Below are positions 26,101-33,806 of a DNA stretch of 64,000 nt, piece by piece; the first letter of the stretch is position 1; each line of letters opens with the position of its first letter. Below the pieces are notes generated by a model. That model was not told the DNA's origin, did not search any database, and saw only the letters and a list, made by a program, of their open reading frames with translations. Source of the DNA: Toxorhynchites rutilus septentrionalis (Eukaryota; Arthropoda; Insecta; Diptera; Culicidae); contig NC_073745.1 in the NCBI RefSeq assembly GCF_029784135.1, positions 246,283,993 to 246,347,992 of the forward strand. The letters are read 5' to 3'. The position numbers were made by a program, and so were the translations under genes.

Positions 26101-28099
26101 AAAAAAATTTTTTTTTTTTTTCGCGCAATCCTTTCGAAACTTCAAGAAAAAATTACATGTGGAAAAAACAACACATACGAATGCATTTAAATAAAAATTA
26201 GAGCAAAAGTGGGTCTCAAAGTAATATTTCTTTCAAAATTTCGAAATGCCTGAAAATATATATAATTTTTTTTGTACCGCGAAAAACACTCTAAAAATTC
26301 TGAAAAAAAAATCACATATACCTAAAATAGACGTAGGAAGAAATTTGAATACAAATTAGAGTAGTACTGAATCTCAAAATAAAAAAAAATTAATTTAAAA
26401 TTAAAATAAAAAATAATTTAATTTTTTTTAATATTTGATTTTTTGATGAAGAAATTGTTTGAAAATATTGATCGATACACCTTAGTAAAATGTACTTTCA
26501 GAATTTTTTTTTATTTTTGTCTCAGCTTTATTGAGAATGGCGTGAAAAGAACGAGAAGGTGCATTTTTCACCATAGATCCTATGGTGTACCATATAAGGA
26601 CTCAAATATATAATACTACTGCCAAAATGTTTTATTTAGTACTCCATACAATATTTTCCATACAGTTGATGATTTGGTTTGAGGACACTTTTTACTCCCT
26701 TACCCAGCCAGACCCTTTGGAAATATAAAAAAAATATTGTTTTGTACCGCGCAACACAGAAAAAAATCTGAAAAAAATCACACATATCTAGAAAAGCCGT
26801 AGGAACACATTTAAATATGAATTAGAGTAGTACTGAATCTCTAAATCCCAAAAAAAGTTTTCAAAATTTCAATATTTTTTTTAGTACTTCAATTTTTGAT
26901 AAACATTTTTTTTTATAATTTTTGTTGATACACCGTAGTAAGATGCACATTCAGTATTTTTTTCAAATTTTTATCTCGAAGCTTTTGAGGATGGCGTAAA
27001 ATAATCGAAAAAGTACGTTTTTCACTATAGATCCTACGTCGAACTACATAGGGGTTAAAATAAACCGTCAAAATTTCTTATTTAATATCCTATACAATAT
27101 TTGCCATACAGCTGGTGATTTGGTTTGGGGCACTTTTTACTCCCTTTCCCGGTCAGGCCCTTTGGAAAATAATGTATTCTTTAGCGATTGAACTCAAGCC
27201 AAGACGATAATCATGATAACCCAATCACAACCGACGTGACTAAATGATCCTAGAAAAAACGTTGATATAATGCCAACTAACGCATGCTGTAAATAATTAT
27301 CAACATAGAAATATACAGACTCTAACTGCTATTGGTGTTCCAGTATGCCGCTGCTTATCAGGTCCATGAACCTCATTAGCCTTTATTTATTAATGCTCGC
27401 TATCAGCAGACTCTCAAATTTGAGTTTTCCATCATTTGAACAACACAATATACTTTCGAGTCAAAATCAAACATCAGTACCATAATTCAATTTCACACTT
27501 CAATCTTTAGTTTTGTACTACCGCAGATTTCACTCACCTGTCCGAAATCGATGGTCAAGTTAACCTCATTGTATTTCATCCCTCTGGAAAGTGGAGGGCT
27601 CTGCCACCAGTTTTCCGTCCCATCGATAGCATACTCAGCCGGATGGTTTTTGTCCGGTATGTTTGGGTCACATATGTCACAGACCTGATTAGAAATATGA
27701 AACGGAAATGAGGAAATGTTAATATATGTATGTTGCGATAACGTTATCAGAGAACGACTTGAACTATGCTCTCGCGCTGGCTCCAATCTGGTCCAGAAAT
27801 GACGCTGGAAGCGTGAACCAACTCGGAGATTCAGACAATTTAGATTTAGAAGATTAACACTATGATCTCACCTGTCCTTGAATAACCGAGTATTGGTTTT
27901 GGTCGTTTTCAGTGTTTGCACCGACGAGTTTACAGTACAGCTCTCCACCGTCCGTGTCCACACCGCAAGTAGCCGATGCGGTAATTTTGCGTCCCTCGGC
28001 GAGATTGAAGTACGGTGGCGTAAGTTCAGACCGAACCGTTGCTATCGCGGCGGATAGCATCAGTGCGATCGATACAAGCTGAACTCCGCTACCACCCAT
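5033..28099 (-). CDS. LanA: Laminin subunit alpha (LanA-like), complete, 10 coding exons
   Basis: This encodes a secreted basement-membrane glycoprotein that trimerises with laminin beta and gamma chains and binds cell-surface receptors through its C-terminal LG domains. I reconstructed the exons from GT/AG junctions on the minus strand: 28099-27872, 27684-27538, 16285-16049, 15963-15793, 15734-15518, 15458-15249, 15188-14916, 14851-14714, 14646-5228, 5164-5033. They sum to 11,172 nt, i.e. 3,723 residues plus TAA, almost the same length as fly LanA. Domain order is signal peptide, LN (to about residue 270), LE cysteine repeats, a large non-LE domain (about 820-1365), LE, laminin IV type A (about 1570-1770), LE, coiled coil (about 2115-2665), LG1-3, an acidic and Thr/Pro-rich linker (about 3257-3337), LG4-5. 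The gene assignment rests on this architecture and on family motifs in the LN domain. Splice sites are inferred from sequence, not from transcripts. Confidence 0.95.
5228..14646 (-). CDS. LanA: LanA exon 9: giant 9.4 kb exon (LE repeats to LG5)
   Basis: An uninterrupted reading frame of about 3,140 codons covers most of the protein. Approximate order on the minus strand: LE repeats 14646-13815; a large non-LE domain 13810-12170; LE repeats to 11570; laminin IV type A 11560-10950; LE repeats to 9930; a cysteine-poor heptad-rich coiled coil 9925-8270; LG1 8260-7720; LG2 7640-7110; LG3 7080-6580; acidic then Thr/Pro-rich linker 6500-6240; LG4 6220-5670; LG5 from 5640 into exon 10. The coiled coil would assemble with beta and gamma chains, and the LG domains bind integrins and dystroglycan in this family. 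The exon starts after a phase-1 acceptor (CAG at 14647-14649) and ends AGG|GTAGGT. Absence of introns over 9.4 kb is notable but the frame is clean. Confidence 0.95.
14714..15963 (-). CDS. LanA: LanA exons 4-8: end of LN domain and first LE (EGF-like) repeats
   Basis: Five short exons are separated by introns of about 58-67 bp: 15963-15793, 15734-15518, 15458-15249, 15188-14916 and 14851-14714. Exon 4 ends the LN domain; exon 5 opens with [20 protein letters not shown], the conserved LN/LE junction of alpha laminins. Exons 5 to 8 carry cysteine-rich LE modules (repeating C-x-C-x-G and P-C-x-C units). From exon 5 on every junction is phase 1, so each LE exon is symmetric, which fits a history of module duplication. 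All donors read GTAAG, GTGAG or GTATG. Confidence 0.92.
16049..16285 (-). CDS. LanA: LanA exon 3: LN domain
   Basis: This 79-codon phase 0/0 exon reads [10 protein letters not shown] at its start and includes [20 protein letters not shown], a core LN segment. The acceptor TTTTCCAG|GAA and donor GAG|GTAAGT are both good matches to insect splice consensus. Confidence 0.93.
16290..18600. other. LanA intron 2, left part, no gene
   Basis: This is AT-rich intronic DNA. A short plus-strand stretch at about 17180-17325 reads [20 protein letters not shown] and, after a frame change, [20 protein letters not shown]. It looks like decayed coding sequence of an unrecognised element. Nothing else is supportable. 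Confidence 0.4.
18600..18800 (+). pseudogene. LINE reverse-transcriptase C-terminal relic
   Basis: A plus-strand stretch encodes [12 protein letters not shown] followed by [16 protein letters not shown]. This resembles the C-terminal tail common in several insect LINE polyproteins (R-W-x-D-x-V-E-x-D then N-W-R-x-x-A-x-x-R). The rest of the element is absent. It is a short fragment in LanA intron 2, antisense to the gene, so the assignment to a LINE is likely and the clade unknown. Confidence 0.5.
20038..23721 (-). CDS. LINE ORF2: endonuclease, reverse transcriptase, RNase H
   Basis: This is a 1,227-residue protein whose first ATG is at 23721-23719; an in-frame TTG lies one codon upstream. 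Order of domains: an apurinic-type endonuclease ([26 protein letters not shown]; about residues 10-230); reverse transcriptase with [23 protein letters not shown] and the catalytic LADD (about 430-720); RNase H with TDGS, AELAA and TDSLS carrying the acidic residues (about 930-1070); then a C-terminal Cys/His motif C-V-C-G-x5-H-x3-H-x4-C. All catalytic motifs are present and the frame is open, so this copy could be competent. It reads through to 20038 with a short 3' UTR beyond. Confidence 0.9.
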   Translation of the reverse strand: MSNSNREVGDITVLQWNCRSLIPKLDTFKFLIHNFNCDVFALSETWLSSRDDLSFHDFNIIRLDRDDRYGGVLLGINKCHSFFRIDLPPIGGIEAVACHANIRGKDLCIVSLYWPPRAAVSRKQLVDMCSLLPEPRLILGDFNSHGTAWGEQYDDNRSLLIYDLCNSFNMTLLNTGETTRVPKPPANPSALDLSLCSNSLSLDCKWNVIQNPNGSDHLPIKISITIGSNSSESINMAYDLTRHIDWKKYADAIALAINSRDGLPPLEEYNFLSRLIYDSAVRAQTKPIPGSTIRRRPPNPWWDSQCSKLYQDKSNAFKAFRKRGTPENFQTYLDLENQFKNLIKGKKRAYWRNFVGGLSRETSMKKLWKVARNMRNRSSSNESEEYSHRWILNFARKVCPDSAPVQKIVRDIPQDRCDLDSEFSMVEFSLALLSCNNSAPGSDRIKFNLLKNLPDVAKHRVLNLFNRFLEHNIVPDDWRQVRVIAIQKPGKPASDFNSYRPIAMLSCIRKLLEKMILFRLDRWVETNGLLSDTQYGFRRGKGTNDCLALLSSEIQMAYAGKKQMASVFLDIKGAFDSVSIEVLTDKLHSRGLPPLLNNMLYNLLCEKHLNFSHGDSAVSRVSYMGLPQGSCLSPLLYNFYVSDIDNCLTQNCSLRQLADDGVVSVVGSTESDLQEPLQDTLNNFSTWAIGLGIEFSTEKTEMVVFSRKHRPAKPKLQLLGKPITHAMSFKYLGVWFDSKCTWGAHIRYLSKKCHQRINFLRTITGTWWGAHPEDLIMLYRTTILSVMEYGSFCFQSAAKTHLIKLERIQYLCLRIALGCMPSTHTMSLEVLAGLLPLKDRFNLLSLRFLIRCKVMNPLVIGNFEQLIELNFHSGFMSSYHEFISMQVDSSSYIPNRVCFPDYINSSVHFDLSMKQDIHGYSDYQRSRIAPTIFDEKYRGINCDNMYFTDGSTINESTGFGVFNEFFSTSHSLQNPCSVYIAELAAIHWALDSVASRPVEHYYIVTDSLSSVEAIRSVRPEKHSPYFLERIRKILSALSRRCYVITFVWVPSHCSIPGNERADSLAKVGAIEGDIYQRQIAFNEFYSLVRKNTIANWQRKWNEDELGRWLHSIIPKVSLKPWFKSLDLSRDFIRTFSRLMSNHCSLDALLFRFNLAGSNICVCGRGYHDIEHVVWSCEVYLVARSNLENSLRARGRQPNVPVRDVLARLDLDYMSQIYVFLKSIDVRV
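23714..25282 (-). CDS. LINE ORF1: gag-like nucleic-acid-binding protein
   Basis: A 522-residue protein starts at ATG 25282-25280. The N-terminal third is rich in Ser, Pro and acidic residues and looks disordered. A central region (VILNVRPK-type folds are not clearly visible) is followed by a cluster of zinc-knuckle-like motifs, [14 protein letters not shown] then C-A-T-C-G-E-Q-H, at about residues 270-310. In LINEs such proteins coat the element RNA. The frame has no stop or frameshift. It ends TAA at 23716-23714, overlapping the ORF2 start by 8 nt. A divergent relative of its middle part is found at about 44240-44540. Confidence 0.88.
   Translation of the reverse strand: MAEGGGGSPDMEISDDDSPLVEKTNKGTAKTLKRVPTSEDVSSGDESANSSKPPSKKPANISSPTPLAPTPAQISPPHPVVPDPLQSSSSPSPPVVFSPRVKVYPEDAPGTGPWVVFFRPKPNGKALNVIQIMKDLARYSSVTEITKVRPTKLRVVVADRKDANGIVVDQRFTLEYRVYVPSHDVEISGVITETGLTCKSIMEGDGRFKKLPLIKVKILECRQLGKVSQEGKESKFTPSDSFRVTFAGSALPDYVMVDKLRLPLRLFVPKPMTCLKCKSVGHTAAYCANKERCATCGEQHVDKSCSAIEQKCPYYGGNPHVLSACETYKSRWEKQKRSLKERSKRTFAEILKGASPLAQQQQPLTANNVFASLPVDEMEADTANEGTPYIFQGNPRRKNVTTPKVQGQAPPVIPSVSMPKKSSAADKQNQVPPGFRGNNSPSNDPALEGTSKTPTVPILPTSSTSQSGFIKLTDLVAQIFTCFNVSDSIRTIVISMLPVLKTILQQLMQTWPLLAMIISLDV
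27538..27684 (-). CDS. LanA: LanA exon 2: LN domain
   Basis: This is a 49-codon phase 0/0 exon opening V-C-D-I-C-D and containing the motif [10 protein letters not shown], a signature of the LN domain. It begins after a pyrimidine-poor but AG-terminated acceptor and ends at CAG|GTGAGTG. The following intron (27537-16286) is by far the largest of the gene and hosts the fold-back element and the LINE. Confidence 0.92.
27872..28099 (-). CDS. LanA: LanA exon 1: start codon, signal peptide, start of LN domain
   Basis: The ATG at 28099-28097 sits in a good context (AAAGCC before it, G after it). It is followed by about 24 residues with a hydrophobic core ([17 protein letters not shown]) typical of a secretory signal peptide, which is expected for an extracellular laminin. 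The mature chain then opens with a [20 protein letters not shown] segment characteristic of laminin N-terminal (LN) domains. The exon is 76 codons and ends in phase 0 at a CAG|GTGAG donor. LN domains mediate laminin polymerisation; that role is family knowledge. Confidence 0.93.
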
Positions 28100-28135
28100 G
28101 GCTTTGACCGCGTATGGGGGTGGAGGCGCCTAGCT
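28100..28135 (-). other. LanA 5' UTR segment with a likely 3' splice site
   Basis: Just upstream of the start codon the minus strand reads a pyrimidine tract followed by CCCCAAACAG at 28143-28134. This looks like a splice acceptor 34 nt before the ATG. It suggests a 5' UTR intron and a non-coding first exon somewhere upstream, which I could not locate. This is inference from the splice-site pattern only. Confidence 0.45.
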
Positions 28136-28139
28136 GTTT

Positions 28140-29960
28140 GGGGAGAAGATTGATGATGAGTTATTTACGCGATCGACTCGTTTAGGAATTATAAAAGAAG
28201 ATGTGTTTCACAAAATGTGGAAGTGTTCATTGTTTTGCTGTGAATGCGTATAAAGTAGTCAAGTCGAAGTCATTAGAAAGAGTAGAAATTGATCAACTTT
28301 CACCATGCCACAACGTAAATGAGGAACAATATGAACGGATGTGTCGGGAATAATCTTATCAGTCAACACAACCAGAATATGCAATATAAGATGTTGTAGA
28401 CGTGATTCTAAATGTATGCTATAATGTAATAACGCGATTCCATTATTGTTCACAAAAGTTTATGAAAGCATCCAAATTATTAGATTGCAAAATGTTCTTT
28501 CGCCTTCTTTTAATCTCTATTTTGGAAAGTTCTAATGTTCTCAGTACTTCGAGAGCGTTTTTTAAGAATGTACTCAATTGCTTTTAGATTGATTTTAGAT
28601 TTTAGATTGAAACTATTGGTTTAGTTTCTTATGCAAGATATAACTTTATTCACGAAAGACTATGAAGTTATTTCAACCCAAATAATGCTAATCATATTTT
28701 CTATATATTTTAAAATGGAACATAACAACGGAGTGGTGGCACAGGGACCGGAATATATCTCTAAATCTATGAAAAACGCCGTCTAAATATTATCAATGAT
28801 CTTCTCCCATGGTCTGTCTTTAATAACTACAAAATTTTCGAGAAATCAAACTTTATAGTCGATAAATCAAATTTTTGATTTGCATTAGATCATCCATGCT
28901 GCGAGCAGGGCTTGGAAATATGGAGCTTGTTAAGTAATGTTGAAAATATAGTTTTATCAGTGTAACGCGTTTATTTTGTTTGTCGATGCTGCTGTCATTC
29001 GTTCGACGTCAAACAAATTTACAACTGTGTTCATTCATATTCATTCTGTGCCATCTGAGCTTTCCTTAAAGTTCGTCATGTCATGAGCCATGAGTATTCA
29101 TTCACATTTATTCATTGCCATTGAATTGTCAGGAATGTTGTGACTGTTCATCTTCAATATCCCGATAAGTATGTGATTTTCTCATTGAGACATTGCCTTG
29201 CTTATTCAGTTATTTTTGAAGTTACACCGTAAGGGCAACGTAAATCGGTGGCGCAAGCGAAAATGCCAACAAAAGAGCAAGATCTGCATGCACACTCACA
29301 GCTAAGGATTACAAAGGCTTGGACGGCGAGGAAGCATTCTGCAGAATCGATCCGAGTAGCGAACGCAAACTTCGTCAGCCAAAGCTGGATTTTGGCAATT
29401 TCATCCGTTAATCCTATAGCACAGTTTGATCCTTTTGCAAAAGGAAGCTCGAATTATTCGAAATTTTAGTCAGAAATTAAATGTTCGGTATTTTTTTACA
29501 TCGGAATTGGAGTATTTTGAAGCATTTCTGACAAGTAGAATTGGAATTGCATATTCACTATGTACAATGAAAGCTTTTCAACTGAGACGGAAACACTGGC
29601 TGCGTTCACGTTCCTATGAACTATGATAGTGGTAGGGACTTGACAAGTTTTTCAAGTCGAGTCCACATTGCACACATTGGAGTTCGCTGACTCTACTTAA
29701 AAAAGGGGTTCAAAATGTATGATGTATGATTTAAACCAACGTTAGATCCAACTGTAAATACATTATTAATAGAAGCTGCATCGAGCCGTTTCCCTCTAAG
29801 CGTAAATTTTAGTGGGAAAAATAGGAAAAAGACAATAAGCTATGTTTGAATATTATTGTAATGAGTGTTTTTCATAGTAGTAGAGAAGTTTGAGTAGGTA
29901 ACACGTTTTGATGTGTACGCCATTTTGACAGCTGTCACGTGTTTTGTGTTTAGTTCGATT
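28140..29960. other. Upstream flank of LanA, no recognisable gene
   Basis: This AT-rich region should contain the LanA promoter and non-coding first exon if the 5' UTR acceptor is real. I see no convincing open frame or transposon end. Short ORFs here lack any recognisable domain. Confidence 0.4.
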
Positions 29961-29964
29961 TTCT

Positions 29965-30110
29965 ATTTCATCATGAATAGACTGATATATGAGAAACGCC
30001 TGCAAATTGGGCAGCTGTTCTACGAAAACAGTTCGTGAAACCTATCACACTATTCGTACATTGTTCCGGTCGACTACCTTGATTCGATAGAAATCCAGGC
30101 AAATTAAACC
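29965..30110 (+). pseudogene. N-terminal relic of a Tc1/mariner-type transposase
   Basis: From the ATG at 29973 the sequence reads MNRLIYEKRLQIGQLFYENS. After a frame disruption it continues with a VKPITLFVHCSGRLP / ETYHTIRTLFRSTTLIR-like segment. The pattern of an N-terminal helix-turn-helix opening and ..ETYH..R.. resembles mariner-like transposases. No catalytic region follows, so this is a short dead fragment; the assignment is tentative. Confidence 0.35.
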
Positions 30111-30139
30111 ACTTTCCCCATATATTAAAAAAAAAATTG

Positions 30140-31010
30140 TAATGGGTTGTAGCTTGACCGCAGTTTTCGACGTAGAACTACGGAATTACATTATTCAATC
30201 CACTATCTCTTCGGATATTATTTTAGAATGCATCGAAATTTTTGTAATATATTTTTAGCTATTTAATTTTGTATTACTTCAGTAGACTCGAAAGAGTCGA
30301 GTAGAGTCGAAAGCTTCAGCACTTCTCGTTTATTCGGTTCAACTCGCATCAGACTTTCTCCTTCCCACTCAGATATGGATCGCAAACTATGAACGCTTTT
30401 GCTCCTATATTTCCCTTGAGATGTGATCAAACCCCACAACATGCAACAGTAACGTTACCCTGCTGGAATTTGAAATCATACCTTCATGAAATATACGTTT
30501 ATCTAAATAAATGCAGTGTATTTCTATATTCCAAAATTCTAGGTACTCTTCCATATCCGCACTAGCACAAAAAATACTCGTATACTGCTCTTCTTTGCCC
30601 TAGCACGCCTGGATACAGAGAGCTTCCTCTCACTTTGTCGCGCTGTGTGTTTATGTGTGTGAAATTAGCATTAGGCATGAATGATATCCGCTCGTTATGT
30701 TATGCTAGTTCACTCGCATCTGTGTTTTCATTCTATTCTATTTTTGGTTTCCGCCTCTAACCCTGAGAAGGGCCCTTGTGGAAAGAAACTCAATTCCATA
30801 CTCCTCCTCCACCCAACAAGAAAACAATCCTCTCCCGCTCGACACTCTGCGGCAGCCACGTTACTTCGATGACCACCAAACGAGAAGTGGTGTGGCTTCA
30901 AATCGCGGATGGCTTATTCAAACCAAATATGTTGAAAAAGGGCAGAAAAGAATGTATCAGTTGCTCGTTCTTGAGACAGTTTGTATGTGGAATTTGAAAT
31001 ATGAAAGTTA
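30140..31010 (+). repeat. Dispersed long repeat, copy 4
   Basis: The block starts with a GACGTAGAACTACGGAATT motif near 30170 and includes AATTAGCATTAGGCATGAAT, CCGCCTCTAACCCTGAGAAG, GGCCCTTGTGGAAAGAAACT (30771-30790), ACGTTACTTCGATGACCACC and TATCAGTTGCTCGTTCTTGA. These are shared with 2560-3190, 40740-40800 and 49730-49860. It encodes nothing recognisable. Confidence 0.55.
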
Positions 31011-31412
31011 GAGCAAAAAACTGTTTTTTTCATGGTGACCCTAACGCAACTTAGTAAAAAGACGCTATTTCGGTTATTTCAAGAGATAGAAAAAAAATTT
31101 GTTGTACATAGATGTCTCAAATAACTGGGACTACAACATTGTCGAACTATGTTTACCTCTATCTATAAAAATAAGAAAGTTAGATTTTTTATTTCATCGA
31201 AAATTTTAGTCACCCTATTTTTGGCAACATGAAAATGAGCGCTCTATCATATGTAACAACTTTGTCGAAGACAGACTCTAGAGAGTAACTGTCGAGCTCT
31301 AAATGCTAATTTCCACTTAAATACAACCCCTGGACCATTGTGCAATGAAGTACGACAATATGGAGAGAATGTTGGAGTGCGTTGATCGTTTTCATCGGCA
31401 TGAGCGGTCTAA

Positions 31413-31870
31413 GGCCTTGTTCTCACTGCAGCGGGGCGTCAGCGTGGCTTGGGCGGTGATGCTTACGATTAATCGTGTGTGTTCTTACCGATGTGTTATT
31501 TACCAGGCTGACGTGTCGTGAGCGTGTTTTTGGCGGGTGGCTGGCGTGCAAACGAAAGGACTTCACGCCTGCGATATTTGTACTTCTCCGCTTCTCTCTT
31601 GCATATGTTTGTTTGTAGTAGTGACATAATTTTAATTTTTCGCGCTTTTTTTTAGTTTTTAGGTTTTTCACCGTCCGATTTTTGTCCCGGTTCGTCCAAC
31701 GATGTTGGAATATTTAAATATAAACCAAATTTCCATTCTTTCATTCAAAAACACACATTAACAATTTGTATAAAACACGCCGAAGACACGCCGCTGGCAC
31801 GGTGCAATTTGAGTGAATTAAAATGTCGTTGCGAGAACTGAACACGCCCCACTGCAGTGAGAACATGGCC
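31413..31870. mobile_element. Harbinger-like MITE (458 bp)
   Basis: The terminal inverted repeats begin GGCCTTGTTCTCACTGCAG (left) and GGCCATGTTCTCACTGCAG (right, reverse complement) and stay alike for about 27 bp. TAA is duplicated at 31410-31412 and 31871-31873. A 3-bp TWA-type duplication with GG-starting TIRs is characteristic of PIF/Harbinger. The interior is GC-richer than its surroundings, with several sub-terminal GGCGTG / CACGCC words. There is no transposase. Confidence 0.8.
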
Positions 31871-32498
31871 TAAACCTTCCCAAGAAGAAGCCTTTTTCTA
31901 AGCAATTCAAGGTACATGCTGTAAGCATATGACTGAACTGAAAACATCGATTCTGCAATTGGCATGTTTTAACGACGATGTTACGGAATGAAAAGCAAGC
32001 TTTTGCTAGGAATATCGCGATACCGTAAACGTTTGAAGACAGTTACAATTCTCCTGGACGATGCCAATCATGAGACTGCATTTGATCTGTTTAACGTAGA
32101 ACGGGACTTCCAAGAAACGCTGACAAATTTTACAGCGAACTCGAAACCGTTACTAATCGTTTACGTTTCTGTGACATCTTGTGAAATAAGCTTTTTAACC
32201 CCTTGAACGGAAATGACGAGTCCAGCCTTCTTATACCTCTCTGAACAAACTGACAACGACGAGCTGGACTCGCCAGAAATTATTGAGGTTTGATGCTTTT
32301 TTCAGTATCTGCGACAGTGCTGAATTGAGTGAATATGAACAGTCAGATGAAGAAAAACTAAGAAAATTAAATTGTCTGCCAGTGCAGTGGTGATTGGAAA
32401 TTTTCGTTCAAGGGATTGAGCTTGTATTGTCTCTATTGTTATTATAAGTATTATACTTAATTATGATAAATAAGGTTAGTTTATTTGATAAATTTGAT

Positions 32499-32900
32499 CT
32501 TTATATATAAAAAAGAGTTTTTCCCACGTACGTATAACTCATTATCACGGGAGAACGGCTGATCAGATCTACGTCGTCCATATATTTTGTGAGTTTATCT
32601 TCACCAAAATTAGAATGATAGAGTATTTTGGAAAATATTTGAGATGATTAGAAAAATTCGAAAAAATTGACTATGCAAATCTTTATATATAAAAGATAGT
32701 TTTTCCCACGTACGTATAACTCATCATCACGGGAGAACAGCTGATCAGATCAGCGCGGTCAATATATTTTTTGAGTTTGTCTTCACCCAAATCATTTTTA
32801 CAGATCTGAACGATAACATACAAACTCTCTTGAAATATATTCGTTATTTTTACCAACCAATATTCTCTAGAAATAAATTATATGGCAGAACAACGTTTTT
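32499..32900 (+). repeat. Two tandem copies of a 182-bp-spaced repeat
   Basis: CTTTATATATAAAA at 32499 and at 32681 each open about 100 bp of near-identical sequence containing TTTTTCCCACGTACGTATAA, CACGGGAGAAC and GCTGATCAGATC. This kind of sequence is common at ends of Helitron-like elements, but neither copy shows defined termini here. Confidence 0.55.
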
Positions 32901-33806
32901 TTTTGTAAAAATGAAAACATAGCATTGATAATAAGAGTTGATTTGAGAGGTGACACCCAAGACATCCGTTCCGGGTGTCCCCAGATCACGCTGATATAAC
33001 ATAATAAATTCACCTTAACACGTTGACTGCGACGTCAGTCACTGGTGACTGACACCGAGTTTTCGCTCAGGCTGCGTCAGTCACCGGTAACTGACAGTAT
33101 AACATATGATAAGAAAGGTAACTAATATAAGCATATAAGCTTATAAGCATTCCCTTTCGACCGAAAATACCTTCCACTACTATAAGAAACAATGGCCTTA
33201 ATACGTTTAAAAATGTCCATAGAATCTCTATAAATTCGTGGCACTGAACGAGTTGAACAACAAATATCGTGTATTCGTGTATCCGCGTCAAAAAAGTATA
33301 ATTGAAAAAGATGAAGGATCATGGGACATCCTAATACAACCACCAATTCTGTAAGAAGGAATCGAAAACAGAGGTAGCTATTTGTCGGAAAATATAAAAA
33401 AAATTACATTTGTGATACAACTGCAAGGTTGACGTAGGACTACCGTTGACTTAGTAATCATTTGATGAAATTACATCTAAATCAATTCTCAATGAATGAA
33501 CATTTTGAAAAATCACTGAAAAATTGAAGCAAGTGCAAGCACAGAGTTTCTTTCATGCATATTCTGCAGATGCATTCTGAGGTAAAAAATTTTGCCCCTC
33601 CGTTCAAATTGGGAGCAAAATAGAAACGGGATTAGCCAGAGCGAGCATAATTAACCCATCGACAATCACAATAATTTAATTTTTTTTTTATTCGAAAAGT
33701 TTATTTTCAAAGCTATTTTGAGTTATTAAAATTTATTTTTGGATGTGTCTGTAACAAACATCACTCATAGACCTTTCATCTTTCTAATGAAATGTTTGTC
33801 ATACTA

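Larger units (their letters stand above)
18963..27165. repeat. Fold-back (inverted-arm) element in LanA intron 2, with a LINE inserted in its centre
   Basis: The left arm (about 18963-19615) and right arm (about 26130-27165) are inverted copies. Both outer ends begin with an AAAGGGCC / GGCCCTTT tip. Both then carry a TAAGGGAGTAAAAA block, an AAACCAAATCACCAGCTG block, a GGATCTATRGTGAAAA block and, at the inner end, a CATACGAA..TTTAAAT block. The tip motif recurs at 19227 (265 bp in) on the left and at 26720 on the right, so each arm is built of repeated sub-units. Once the LINE at 19684-25735 is subtracted, only about 460 bp separates the arms, giving an ancestral element of roughly 2.1 kb. 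I see no transposase. Clear target duplications were not found. Confidence 0.75.
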
